Positions 19,094-26,134 of a DNA stretch of 37,925 nt are shown here, piece by piece (the stretch's first letter is position 1; every line of letters starts with the position of its first letter). The stretch lies in assembly GCA_014730345.1 (NCBI GenBank), contig WJIJ01000047.1, positions 1 to 37,925 on the forward strand, given 5' to 3'. The position numbers and the translations under genes are program-made. A model generated the notes under the pieces. It made no database searches. It was not told where the DNA came from and saw only the letters and a list, made by a program, of their open reading frames with translations. The stretch comes from Candidatus Zixiibacteriota bacterium. Lineage in GTDB: Bacteria > Zixibacteria > MSB-5A5 > UM-FILTER-46-8.

Positions 19094-19339
19094 TTAACTT
19101 CTTATCTTCTTTATTATCATTACTCCTCTAAATAGCCCGTAAATTAACATTATCCACCCAACCACATTTCTCAAACTATTATACTCCTCAGCCCATTTAA
19201 ATGGTCCCATGTTTAGCAAAAGCATGATCCCGATTACGAAAAACCCGACAACTATTAAAAGATGAAATCCATTCAATACCTTGAAAGCTGTACTGTTGCG
19301 ATGAGATACCAGATTGTTATCTTTCCTGCGCGTATTCAT
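19094..19339 (-). CDS. Small two-helix membrane protein
   Basis: This 81-residue protein has a basic start (MNTRRKDNN), one hydrophobic segment at about 28-46 (LLIVVGFFVIGIMLLLN) and a second at about 60-76 ending in LIYGLFRGVMIIKKIRS. I recall similar short proteins in Bacteroidota-type genomes but cannot name a family. I start it at the ATG at 19339; an upstream TTG at 19396 would add a phenylalanine-rich stretch. There is no clear Shine-Dalgarno, and TTGTAT-16-TATATT lies just upstream on the minus strand. It stands alone between the TPR operon and the RNA region. Confidence 0.6.
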   Translation of the reverse strand: MNTRRKDNNLVSHRNSTAFKVLNGFHLLIVVGFFVIGIMLLLNMGPFKWAEEYNSLRNVVGWIMLIYGLFRGVMIIKKIRS

Positions 19340-19533
19340 GATTCTAATATAATAAAAAAATAATGAAATACAACATTGAAATAAAACAAGGTTCAAATTA
19401 TGTCCAATACAATACGTAATATCGCTTATACATTCTACTATGAATCCCCTTATAATACTTCATTTTAGGAAATTGTTGTGTATATTTATATGGGCATTAT
19501 ATACGTATTATTACTATTTTTTTAAAAAACCGC
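19340..19533. other. A/T-rich intergenic stretch
   Basis: Nothing coding is visible in this very A/T-rich stretch. Its left end probably holds the promoter of the small membrane-protein gene (minus), and its right end leads into the plus-strand promoter at 19534. The A/T content is clearly higher than in the surrounding genes. Confidence 0.5.
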
Positions 19534-19562
19534 TTGACAAATTCGCTAGTCTGTATTATCCT
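19534..19562 (+). promoter_or_regulatory. Promoter of the putative small RNA
   Basis: A perfect TTGACA (19534-19539) is followed by a 17-base spacer and TATCCT (19557-19562); TATTAT at 19554-19559 is an alternative -10 with a 14-base spacer. No plus-strand gene follows for over 3 kb, so it would serve only the short structured transcript ending at about 19676. Confidence 0.55.
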
Positions 19563-19568
19563 TTTATC

Positions 19569-19676
19569 AAATAAAATTAAAGCTCTCGGGGAGCTATTTA
19601 AGATTTAAGGGTGATACCTCCTCACTTCGGGTAGTTCCAGCCCCCCTCTACCCAAGTAAAAGGTACACCCTTTTTT
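19569..19676 (+). ncRNA. Putative structured small RNA of about 108 nt
   Basis: From the expected start near 19569 the plus strand would make an RNA with a small hairpin AGCTC/GAGCT at 19581-19595. A long closing stem follows: AAGGGTG (19607-19613) with CACCCTT (19666-19672), and TACC (19615-19618) with GGTA (19662-19665). This stem encloses a hairpin GGGTAG/CTACCC (19629-19634 with 19648-19653). The open parts are C/U-rich: TCCTCACTTC at 19619-19628 and TTCCAGCCCCCCT at 19635-19647. It ends in six T. It matches none of 6S, SRP RNA, tmRNA or RNase P that I can recognise. CCUCC-like open loops resemble sRNAs that bind Shine-Dalgarno sites, which is inference. Confidence 0.55.
19607..19676 (+). 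terminator. Rho-independent terminator formed by the sRNA 3' stem
   Basis: The G/C-rich closing stem (19607-19618 with 19662-19672) runs directly into T6 at 19671-19676, the plus-strand terminator arrangement. In the other direction the stem is followed by TTAAATCTTAAAT, which is a poor terminator. The stop codon of the minus-strand PHP gene lies inside the T run, so that transcript would read into the antisense of the RNA. Confidence 0.65.
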
Positions 19677-20703
19677 ATTTTAATCTAATATGATTACTAT
19701 ACACCCACCCTTTGCCCTGCTTGGTCGCTTCCACCCTGTAAATCCCGGGCGAAAATAACGGGATTTCACCTGAATCTCCACGGAATTTGCTGTAGCTCTT
19801 TCCATTTCGAACTACATTAACATCGGCCGCTTCCGGCAGAATAATTTTTAACACCGCTTCATCTTCATAGTCCCCTTCTCCGCCTATCTCCACCCTTGTC
19901 CTGGGAGTTTCCACCCACATCCGGAAATCCCTTGCGTCACCCCAACGGTAATTGGATATAAATATCCGGCATTCGCGGATAGCGTCATATATCTGCTTTT
20001 TTGCAGTCTCGAAATCCTCCGACAGCGGACCGGGCATCACCAGGTGGGAGCGAATCGATTTAAACTGCACTTTATATGGAAATATGGTAATGCTGAAAGG
20101 CCCTAATTTATAAGGGAAACCATGTACATCAATAGAACCGATTCCGGCTATCTTTTGATTTTCATTCAAAGCGTCCCATATCGAAAGAATCCTGTCCGTG
20201 GGCTTTTTTAGATATTTCCGGGGCCGGAGCGCCATCTTTATCTGGTTGTACTTCTTCAATCCCTCCATCCACTCGGACATATGATTCCATAATTCAATTC
20301 CATGAAATCCTCGGGCATTCCACTCAGTCCAGGGATATGACGGATACTTGGGCAGGTGTACCCGTACTTCATCAGGATGGGCTATTATCCCCAATCCGCC
20401 CAACCGGTCGGTTTCCGCCACATATTCCTTAGCGGTCAGTTCCGGGTCAAGAACATCCTCGAGCCCGAATATCAGGTAATGGTTCTTATTGGCGGCATCC
20501 TGCTCCTCATAACCTATCAAAGTCAGGGTTTTACCATAGAATCCTTCCTCGCCCTTTTTATAGCCTTTCAGGGTTAAATGATCGGTTATAAGTATAAAAT
20601 CGAGGCCGACCTCGCCGGCGATTTTAGATATCTCCTCCACGGTTTTTGTACCGTCAGAATAGGTAGTATGTATATGAATACATCCGGTAAGAACTTCAGA
20701 CAT
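19675..20703 (-). CDS. PHP-domain metal-dependent phosphoesterase-like protein
   Basis: The 342-residue protein begins with the PHP signature HIHTTYSDG at residues 10-18. TDH follows at 40-42, then AHPDE (about 117-121) and IDVHG in the second half, together giving the usual His/Asp metal ligands. A beta-rich C-terminal domain of about 80 residues follows (from about 260, with EIGGEGDYEDEAVLKI). PHP enzymes hydrolyse phosphate esters with bound metal ions; the substrate is unknown. GGAAGG precedes the ATG. The start overlaps the MFS gene by eight bases, so it belongs to that operon. Confidence 0.87.
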   Translation of the reverse strand: MSEVLTGCIHIHTTYSDGTKTVEEISKIAGEVGLDFILITDHLTLKGYKKGEEGFYGKTLTLIGYEEQDAANKNHYLIFGLEDVLDPELTAKEYVAETDRLGGLGIIAHPDEVRVHLPKYPSYPWTEWNARGFHGIELWNHMSEWMEGLKKYNQIKMALRPRKYLKKPTDRILSIWDALNENQKIAGIGSIDVHGFPYKLGPFSITIFPYKVQFKSIRSHLVMPGPLSEDFETAKKQIYDAIRECRIFISNYRWGDARDFRMWVETPRTRVEIGGEGDYEDEAVLKIILPEAADVNVVRNGKSYSKFRGDSGEIPLFSPGIYRVEATKQGKGWVYSNHIRLK

Positions 20704-21964
20704 CTCTTCCTTCCGGTGGGAGTCTAAGCAGTATTAAATATCCGATAAGCATAAGCAGGAAAATTGTTCCCACGGCGATACGGTACTTAAAATCTCCCAG
20801 GGGTTCTCCGAACCGCACCGAAATGCCCCATAAAAGCGGTCCAATAACCGCCGCCAGCCTGCCGGAAAGGGCGTAAAGCCCGAAAAATTCAGCCCTGCGC
20901 TCCAGGGGTACGGTGTTAATCAGCCACGCCCGGTCGGTGGTCCAAACACCGCCCAATCCTATTCCTGCCAGCGGTCCAACTAACCAGAACAGCTCTTTCA
21001 ACGGATTAACCAGGGCGATAAACAAGGTTACAACCCATAAAAGTACACACAATTTCAATGCCTTTGCCGCGCCTATCCTGTCGGCCGCAATACCCCAGAT
21101 GAATGAACCGATCACAGCGAAAACAGTAGCGATGACCATAAAGAACATCACCTCATCCATGCCCGCGGCGACCGTGCGCTTCTGGTTGAAACCGCCCACA
21201 AAAACCACGAATACGGCCATAAAACTTATTACCGTTTCCATGGCTTCTACCACGAAAAATCTTCCTATCAGGAAACGCCTTACCGATGGAAATCCCGAAG
21301 ATGATTTGAATATCCGATACGGTTGGAGAAAAAGCTCTTTAACCGGCGGCATAGGACGTTTTTCCACAATCCTCTTTTCCTTTACGAACAGAAACAATGG
21401 TATAGCGAAAATCAGGAACAACACCGCCGTGGGCAGAAACGCCGCCTGCCGGGAGAATTCCGCGCCGGTTCCCACGAATGGCCGGATAGCCAGCATGCCG
21501 GCAATTGAGCCAACATAGCCAAGGGCTACCCCCATGCCGGAAACCTTGCCCTCTTTTCCGGGCGGGGAAACATCCGGAAGCAAAGCGTTATAGAAAACCA
21601 ATCCCGCCTGAAATCCAAAAACAGCTATCCCGAAAAACAACAGGTAGACGATCAAGCTGGCATCGAAAGCCAGCACCGCCGTAAAACCGACACATATTAT
21701 CGTAAAAAGCAAGATCAACGGTTTGCGTTTGCCGGAGAAATCAGAGAGCGCGCCCAAGAATGGCATTGTTACCGCTATTAACAGCATGGCCGAGGAACGG
21801 GCCGCCGCTACCATTAGATCGTCTCCCCCGAGATCCTCCACTACCCAAAGCGCAAAATAGAGGGATACCACGTTCATCGAAAAGATAGTGTTGGCGAGGT
21901 CATACAATCCCCAGCTAACCGATTGGAGCGAGTAAACTTTATGAGGGCGATGCATCTCCGGCAT
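20696..21964 (-). CDS. MFS transporter, UMF1/Atg22-like
   Basis: The 422-residue protein has about twelve membrane helices and opens with SVSWGLYDLANTIFSMNVVSLYFALW, the characteristic N terminus of the UMF1 family related to Atg22 effluxers. GALSDFSGKRKPLILLFT is the major-facilitator loop 2-3 motif. The second half repeats it less strictly as WGIAADRIGAAKALKL. The transported compound is unknown; small metabolites such as amino acids are possible by family. The gene follows a YfiM-like gene by four bases. Start ATG 21964, with a second ATG three codons later. Confidence 0.87.
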   Translation of the reverse strand: MPEMHRPHKVYSLQSVSWGLYDLANTIFSMNVVSLYFALWVVEDLGGDDLMVAAARSSAMLLIAVTMPFLGALSDFSGKRKPLILLFTIICVGFTAVLAFDASLIVYLLFFGIAVFGFQAGLVFYNALLPDVSPPGKEGKVSGMGVALGYVGSIAGMLAIRPFVGTGAEFSRQAAFLPTAVLFLIFAIPLFLFVKEKRIVEKRPMPPVKELFLQPYRIFKSSSGFPSVRRFLIGRFFVVEAMETVISFMAVFVVFVGGFNQKRTVAAGMDEVMFFMVIATVFAVIGSFIWGIAADRIGAAKALKLCVLLWVVTLFIALVNPLKELFWLVGPLAGIGLGGVWTTDRAWLINTVPLERRAEFFGLYALSGRLAAVIGPLLWGISVRFGEPLGDFKYRIAVGTIFLLMLIGYLILLRLPPEGRDV

Positions 21965-21968
21965 ATAA

Positions 21969-22319
21969 TTACTGCCTCGTAATAATGAAAATGCCGACGG
22001 CTATTCCCAGGATATCTGCGGCTAAATCCTTGAAACTCGATGTTTCCAACGGATGGCGGGAATCATTAATCTCCTTCGCACCCCCTATCGTGAATGTAAA
22101 TCCGGCAGAAAGCATGACGGCGTCATTTTCGGACATCTCGAAATGGTGGCGGGAAAGCTGGTAGCTGAACATGGCCATAAACGCCGATACCCCAAAATGT
22201 TTCAATTTATCTTCAGCAATCCAACGGTCTTCGGCACAAACACACGGTTGAAAACAAATTATGAATAATATACATATTGCCGTAATCCGGGAAAGCCTGT
22301 GTTTAAAGACCGAGTTCAT
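21969..22319 (-). CDS. YfiM-like small membrane or exported protein
   Basis: This 116-residue protein has a signal-like hydrophobic stretch near the N terminus (ITAICILFIICFQPCVCA). It then has the YfiM-type pattern: DRWIAEDKLKHFGVSAFMAM, GGAKEINDSRHPLETSSFKDLAADILG and a final hydrophobic helix. The conserved DKLKH and KE...SSFKDLAAD parts are shared with YfiM/DUF2279 proteins of unknown function. The start overlaps the HD gene by 17 bases; a TTG at 22343 would extend it by eight residues. Neither start has a strong ribosome site. Confidence 0.65.
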   Translation of the reverse strand: MNSVFKHRLSRITAICILFIICFQPCVCAEDRWIAEDKLKHFGVSAFMAMFSYQLSRHHFEMSENDAVMLSAGFTFTIGGAKEINDSRHPLETSSFKDLAADILGIAVGIFIITRQ

Positions 22320-22848
22320 CGGAAATCGACTGCATCCCTTCAAGGTTAAGCTGTAAAAACTCCTCTAATGGTAATCCGAAGTCCTCACAGGTGAGGATAT
22401 CCTCCCGCCGCGCTCCGGCGGCAAACCGTTTCTCCTTAAAACGCCTTAGCAGGAATTCAGTATCCAGGCCGGAAAGTTTTTTCGATGGATGCATCAGCGC
22501 CGCCGCGACTATCAACCCGGTAGTTGGATCGGCGGCATATATGGCCTTCTCCATCAGCGATTCGGGTACAACCTGGCCGGCATGCGCTTTAATCCCCCGT
22601 ATGATCTGGGGATCCAGCTCATATTCCTTAAGCCACATTTCGGTAATCAATGTATGTCTTTCGGCATCATCAACTGTTTCCTCATAGTCGAGGTCGTGCA
22701 ACATTCCGGTCAGCCCCCACAGTTCCTCATCCTCATTGAAACGCCGCGCTAACCGGCGCATAACCGCTTCCACCGCGAGTATATGTTTGCGGAGGTTTTT
22801 GTTGGAAATTTTCTGCTTGACTAATTCGTACGCCTGGTCTCTATTCAT
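22303..22848 (-). CDS. HD-domain phosphohydrolase
   Basis: This 181-residue protein starts at ATG 22848, preceded by GGAGG; an upstream start at 22902 would add 18 residues. The HD fold ligands are visible: His22 in RKHILAVEAV, HD at 51-52 in GMLHDLDYEE, His89 in GIKAHAG and Asp107 in YAADPTTG. This pattern is typical of small metal-dependent HDIG-type phosphohydrolases often labelled hydrolase or HDIG. The nucleotide or phosphate substrate cannot be inferred. It is the first gene of the operon with the YfiM-like, MFS and PHP genes. Confidence 0.87.
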   Translation of the reverse strand: MNRDQAYELVKQKISNKNLRKHILAVEAVMRRLARRFNEDEELWGLTGMLHDLDYEETVDDAERHTLITEMWLKEYELDPQIIRGIKAHAGQVVPESLMEKAIYAADPTTGLIVAAALMHPSKKLSGLDTEFLLRRFKEKRFAAGARREDILTCEDFGLPLEEFLQLNLEGMQSISDELGL

Positions 22849-22937
22849 CTGTCCTCCGTTGGTTTCAACGGAAATAATAAACCATACTCCCGCGAATGAC
22901 AATGATAAATATTAAAGAAATGGTATTAATAGCCGTT

Positions 22938-22943
22938 TATAAT
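22938..22943 (+). promoter_or_regulatory. Consensus -10 box before the small-protein/protease pair
   Basis: A perfect TATAAT lies 19 bases before the preferred start at 22963. The -35 region (near 22915-22920) is poor. Transcription starting near 22950 would leave a leader of only about a dozen bases that includes AGGAGA at 22951-22956, and would rule out the earlier ATG at 22942. Confidence 0.45.
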
Positions 22944-22962
22944 GTTAGTTAGGAGACAATTT

Positions 22963-23151
22963 ATGAGCCAGAAAAAAATATCCCTGAAAAAACACGGGGA
23001 AATCGCGCATACTTATTTAATAAAGCATAAAAACCGGACAATCTGGGAAGGTACCGACCTGAAAAACCAGCTCAATAGAATTAAAAAGGAAATTCCCTTG
23101 CACGAACTCGCCGTAAGCTGGAAAACAGAAGAGGAGCATACTATTGGGTGA
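22963..23151 (+). CDS. Small basic protein upstream of the aspartic protease
   Basis: The 62-residue protein (starting at ATG 22963 with AGGAGA seven bases upstream) is rich in Lys and His: KKISLKKHGEIAHTYLIKHK, then TDLKNQLNRIKKEIPLHELAVSWKTEEEH. No family recognised. The last codons overlap the protease start, whose ribosome site (GAGGAG) lies inside this gene, so the two are tightly coupled. Single-copy small genes in front of retropepsin-like proteases suggest a cofactor, chaperone or inhibitor, but this is only a guess from position. Confidence 0.65.
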   Translation: MSQKKISLKKHGEIAHTYLIKHKNRTIWEGTDLKNQLNRIKKEIPLHELAVSWKTEEEHTIG

Positions 23152-23548
23152 GGTAACATTTCGTTATCAAAATGAAAAATCGAATATTTTCGATAAAATC
23201 AGGCGTCCGCGGATGACCGTTTTCATCTACTCCAAGGTCTTTAAGGAATGGATAACCGTTGAAGACGTTCTCGCCGATACCGGCGCCGATATCTCCGTCC
23301 TCCCCAAAACCCTGGGTATCGTTTTGGTGGGTAAGGTTAAAAACCGTAAGCGCTACAAAATTACCGGGCTTGTTTCGGATACCTACGTCTACCTTCACGA
23401 ATTGAGAACTAAAGTAAATGGAAGGATAATCCGGGGATTGTTTGCGATAGCCAATAACGATGATATCCCCCCTACCCTCGGGCGCATGGGCGCGCTCGAT
23501 AAATTCACCATTTCCTTTGAAAAAGGCAAACTGATACGTATCAAATAA
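23144..23548 (+). CDS. Retropepsin-like aspartic protease
   Basis: The 134-residue protein carries ADTGADISVLP at residues 44-54, the DTG active-site motif of retroviral-type (clan AA) aspartic proteases. It ends with the typical LGRMGALDKFTISFEKGKL segment, the C-terminal pattern of bacterial members. The one-lobe size implies a homodimer. It starts at TTG 23144, supported by GAGGAG seven bases upstream; the next Met is at residue 24. No signal peptide or membrane segment is seen. The target is unknown. Its stop abuts the stop of the minus-strand receptor gene with no base between. Confidence 0.85.
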   Translation: MGEVTFRYQNEKSNIFDKIRRPRMTVFIYSKVFKEWITVEDVLADTGADISVLPKTLGIVLVGKVKNRKRYKITGLVSDTYVYLHELRTKVNGRIIRGLFAIANNDDIPPTLGRMGALDKFTISFEKGKLIRIK

Positions 23549-25573
23549 CTAATTCCAGAAATCCCACTTGAATCCCCACCAGTAGATCCTTCCCAGGTTT
23601 GGATTACCACCATACGAATAGTAAATCTGCTCGGTTATATTTTCACCATTGTAGTAGAATGTAAGGTCCTTGTATGAAACCGACAGTGTGCTGTTTAAAA
23701 GCCAGTAAAAATCCTGGTACAATTCACGATAACGGGGAACATAACGCCAATCAGTGTAATCGAATTCTATGCCCGCCCGAAACACAAGGTCTTTAACGAA
23801 CAGGTGGCGCTTGATTAGCCCGGCTCCGTAAACTCTGTAGGCCGGAACAGGATGCCTTTCATAATCGTCATCATACGAAATTACCGAATATCTTACCCCG
23901 GCTTTAAAGCTTATCATATCCCATATTTCACCAACAGATAATCTCGAATAGTAGGATGTCATATCGAAATCAACCGCTTCAGGATAATACTCAATATCCT
24001 GGGGAGTACCGATGTTTGAGTATCGGATATTATCCTCGCATACGGAATATGACGCCCCGCCTTCTATATTCATGATACCATAAATAAATCTACCCCCGAC
24101 TTCCAATGTATTCCTGTAACCTGAAGGGAGATCAGGATTACCGTATTCTCGGTATGTAAACTGCCCCAGGTCGAAGGTATCGGGATAGGTATACGGCTCC
24201 CAATATAGGGTATGGAGGTCAGGATAGATAAGTTGACGGTATGCGCCCAGTCGCAGGTTTAGCTTTTCACTGATTTTATAATTTAATCCCCCGGAGCCGG
24301 AAAAACCATTATCCAATTCGTTGGAAACGTCGATTCTACCCAGCGCGAGGATATTTACCCTGCTGTTTAATTCAAAAATATCTCCAGCCACTACCGCGCC
24401 CCTAAGCATGGATGGTTCACCGATGTAATCAGACCTCATTTTTTCGTAGAAAGATTTTACCGACGCAAACCATGTGTGCCGTCCTCGATTCGTCTCATAG
24501 TCAGCGGAGACTCCCCCAATAGTATTAATGGTCCGGTAGAAAATCCCATACTGGCCATCTACTGCTGTATGGGGTCGGCGATTGATAAAGGCATTGAGCT
24601 TTAGCGATGAATTTTCGGACAGTGATAATTGGGTTTTCGCCGAAAGTGATATTAAATCCCTGCTGAACTTAGCGCCCTGGGATACAAAGTAGTCGAATAT
24701 TGTGTATTCGCCCCGGGCGCGGTAGCGATACCCGGATAATTCGACAGGCGTATTCCCGATTTTAAAAGCGGCTGTCAATCCATAGTAATGCGCGCGGTAT
24801 TCGGAGCGGGGAAGCCAGCCTGTCGAAGATACAATTCCTATTATAGCCCGAAGTTCCGATTTATAAGGCCCGTCCTTGTCCAGCTCTATTCCGGTTTTAT
24901 GGTAACTGTACGGCCCCCTCAGCACCGAAACAGAGGTAAGGGGAATATCCGAAGAAGAAGTATCGTAATCGATTTTCCTTTCGCGTACTTCGATAATCTC
25001 CGGTCCGGGATTAAATCCCCCGGCGATTACCGCCGCCCCATTGAGCACCGCCACTTCGCCTATGTTCTCGGTTGGGAACGAGTTTAAATCCGGCCCCCGG
25101 AAATGGGGAAGGTTCCAGAAGGTTTCCGGCACGATGCCGCCTTTGTAGTTGATATAAGGATTGGCGTTCGGATTTCCATTAAGAATTACCGTTCTCGATT
25201 GCCCTTTGGGCCCCACATTCACCGGCAAAAATGATGCTCCCGCGAGGATGTCATTAAATTCCCGTTGACGGATTACCAGGCTCTCCGGATGAATAATTTC
25301 CGTAGATGAAAAGCTGTATTCAACTTGTTGCTGGAATTTCATCCCATAAGGAATAAAAACCGCCGTATCAGCCGGAATCGCATCGAGTTCGGTTGTATCT
25401 ACATAAACTGTGTCGGTTTTGAAATATATGGTTTCGTCAACTTCCATAATTAGCGAGTCCGCATCGGTTGTGTCCTCCGGCGTTGCCGGTAAAGGTTGTT
25501 GAGCAAGTGACATCGTAATCCAGCCGGAAAACAGAACTATAAGTAATGATATTGAAAGACGAATCATACTCAT
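23549..25573 (-). CDS. TonB-dependent outer membrane receptor
   Basis: The 674-residue protein has a signal peptide (about 6-26), a linker rich in Thr/Asp/Pro/Val with TDTVYVDTTELDAIPAD, a plug-like region at about 100-215 (IRQREFNDILAGASFLP, SRTVILNGNPNANPYINYKGG, ENIGEVAVLNGAAVIAGG), and a C-terminal beta barrel of alternating Tyr-rich strands that ends WWGFKWDFWN. It should import a scarce solute with TonB/ExbBD. The ECF S component encoded immediately upstream, coupled by TAATG, hints at a vitamin or similar substrate. No riboswitch was recognised upstream. The plug is shorter than usual. Confidence 0.88.
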   Translation of the reverse strand: MSMIRLSISLLIVLFSGWITMSLAQQPLPATPEDTTDADSLIMEVDETIYFKTDTVYVDTTELDAIPADTAVFIPYGMKFQQQVEYSFSSTEIIHPESLVIRQREFNDILAGASFLPVNVGPKGQSRTVILNGNPNANPYINYKGGIVPETFWNLPHFRGPDLNSFPTENIGEVAVLNGAAVIAGGFNPGPEIIEVRERKIDYDTSSSDIPLTSVSVLRGPYSYHKTGIELDKDGPYKSELRAIIGIVSSTGWLPRSEYRAHYYGLTAAFKIGNTPVELSGYRYRARGEYTIFDYFVSQGAKFSRDLISLSAKTQLSLSENSSLKLNAFINRRPHTAVDGQYGIFYRTINTIGGVSADYETNRGRHTWFASVKSFYEKMRSDYIGEPSMLRGAVVAGDIFELNSRVNILALGRIDVSNELDNGFSGSGGLNYKISEKLNLRLGAYRQLIYPDLHTLYWEPYTYPDTFDLGQFTYREYGNPDLPSGYRNTLEVGGRFIYGIMNIEGGASYSVCEDNIRYSNIGTPQDIEYYPEAVDFDMTSYYSRLSVGEIWDMISFKAGVRYSVISYDDDYERHPVPAYRVYGAGLIKRHLFVKDLVFRAGIEFDYTDWRYVPRYRELYQDFYWLLNSTLSVSYKDLTFYYNGENITEQIYYSYGGNPNLGRIYWWGFKWDFWN

Positions 25574-26124
25574 TATAAATTTAGCCTGTATTTCACCGGT
25601 ACTATCAGCGGCATAAGCACAGCAAAGATAATTGTGTTTACTCCCACATTTATCGCCATAAACGGTATTCCCACCACGAATGCTTCCTTCAACGCGCCAA
25701 ACAGGTATGCCCCCGCCGCGGTAACAATCATATTATAGAGAATCGCTAAAACCGCCCCAATTGCTCCCGCTTTTAAAGCTATAATCAAAGCGCCGGTTTC
25801 GAATATCCTTAAACGCGCGGTTAGTCCACCTGCCGCGCCTATTAGAGCCATGCAGAATATTTGGGCAAACAACATGGGCAGTGGCGGGAATGTACCGGCA
25901 TTGTATGGATTGAATATGCTGTAGATTGCCGAAGCCACGGCTCCCGAAAGAATTCCCGCATAAATCCCGCCGAATAATCCGGCGACGAAAATAACCAGGT
26001 TAAACAATTTCACATTGGGTATATAGATCAAAAGGTAGTTTAAGGCGATGGCTAAAGCGGCGAATAATCCAGCGAGGATTACTTTGAACAAAGGTGATCT
26101 GGTTCTGGACTGTCGATATTCCAT
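25573..26124 (-). CDS. ECF transporter S-component-like membrane protein
   Basis: The 183-residue protein has five to six predicted membrane segments, small and Ala/Gly/Ile-rich, including NLVIFVAGLFGGIYAGILSG and an aromatic loop with IFNPYNAGTFPPLPM. This size and shape fit ECF S components that bind a vitamin or other small molecule. The family assignment is by pattern only. No EcfA or EcfT is encoded nearby, so it would be a group II S component using a shared energising module elsewhere. It follows the metalloprotease gene by 10 bases and is coupled to the receptor gene. Confidence 0.72.
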   Translation of the reverse strand: MEYRQSRTRSPLFKVILAGLFAALAIALNYLLIYIPNVKLFNLVIFVAGLFGGIYAGILSGAVASAIYSIFNPYNAGTFPPLPMLFAQIFCMALIGAAGGLTARLRIFETGALIIALKAGAIGAVLAILYNMIVTAAGAYLFGALKEAFVVGIPFMAINVGVNTIIFAVLMPLIVPVKYRLNL

Positions 26125-26134
26125 TCTCCTGATA

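Noticed and set aside
19340-19533. Possible replication origin because of high A/T content
   Set aside because: No DnaA-box cluster and no dnaA, dnaN or parA gene nearby; high A/T alone is not enough.
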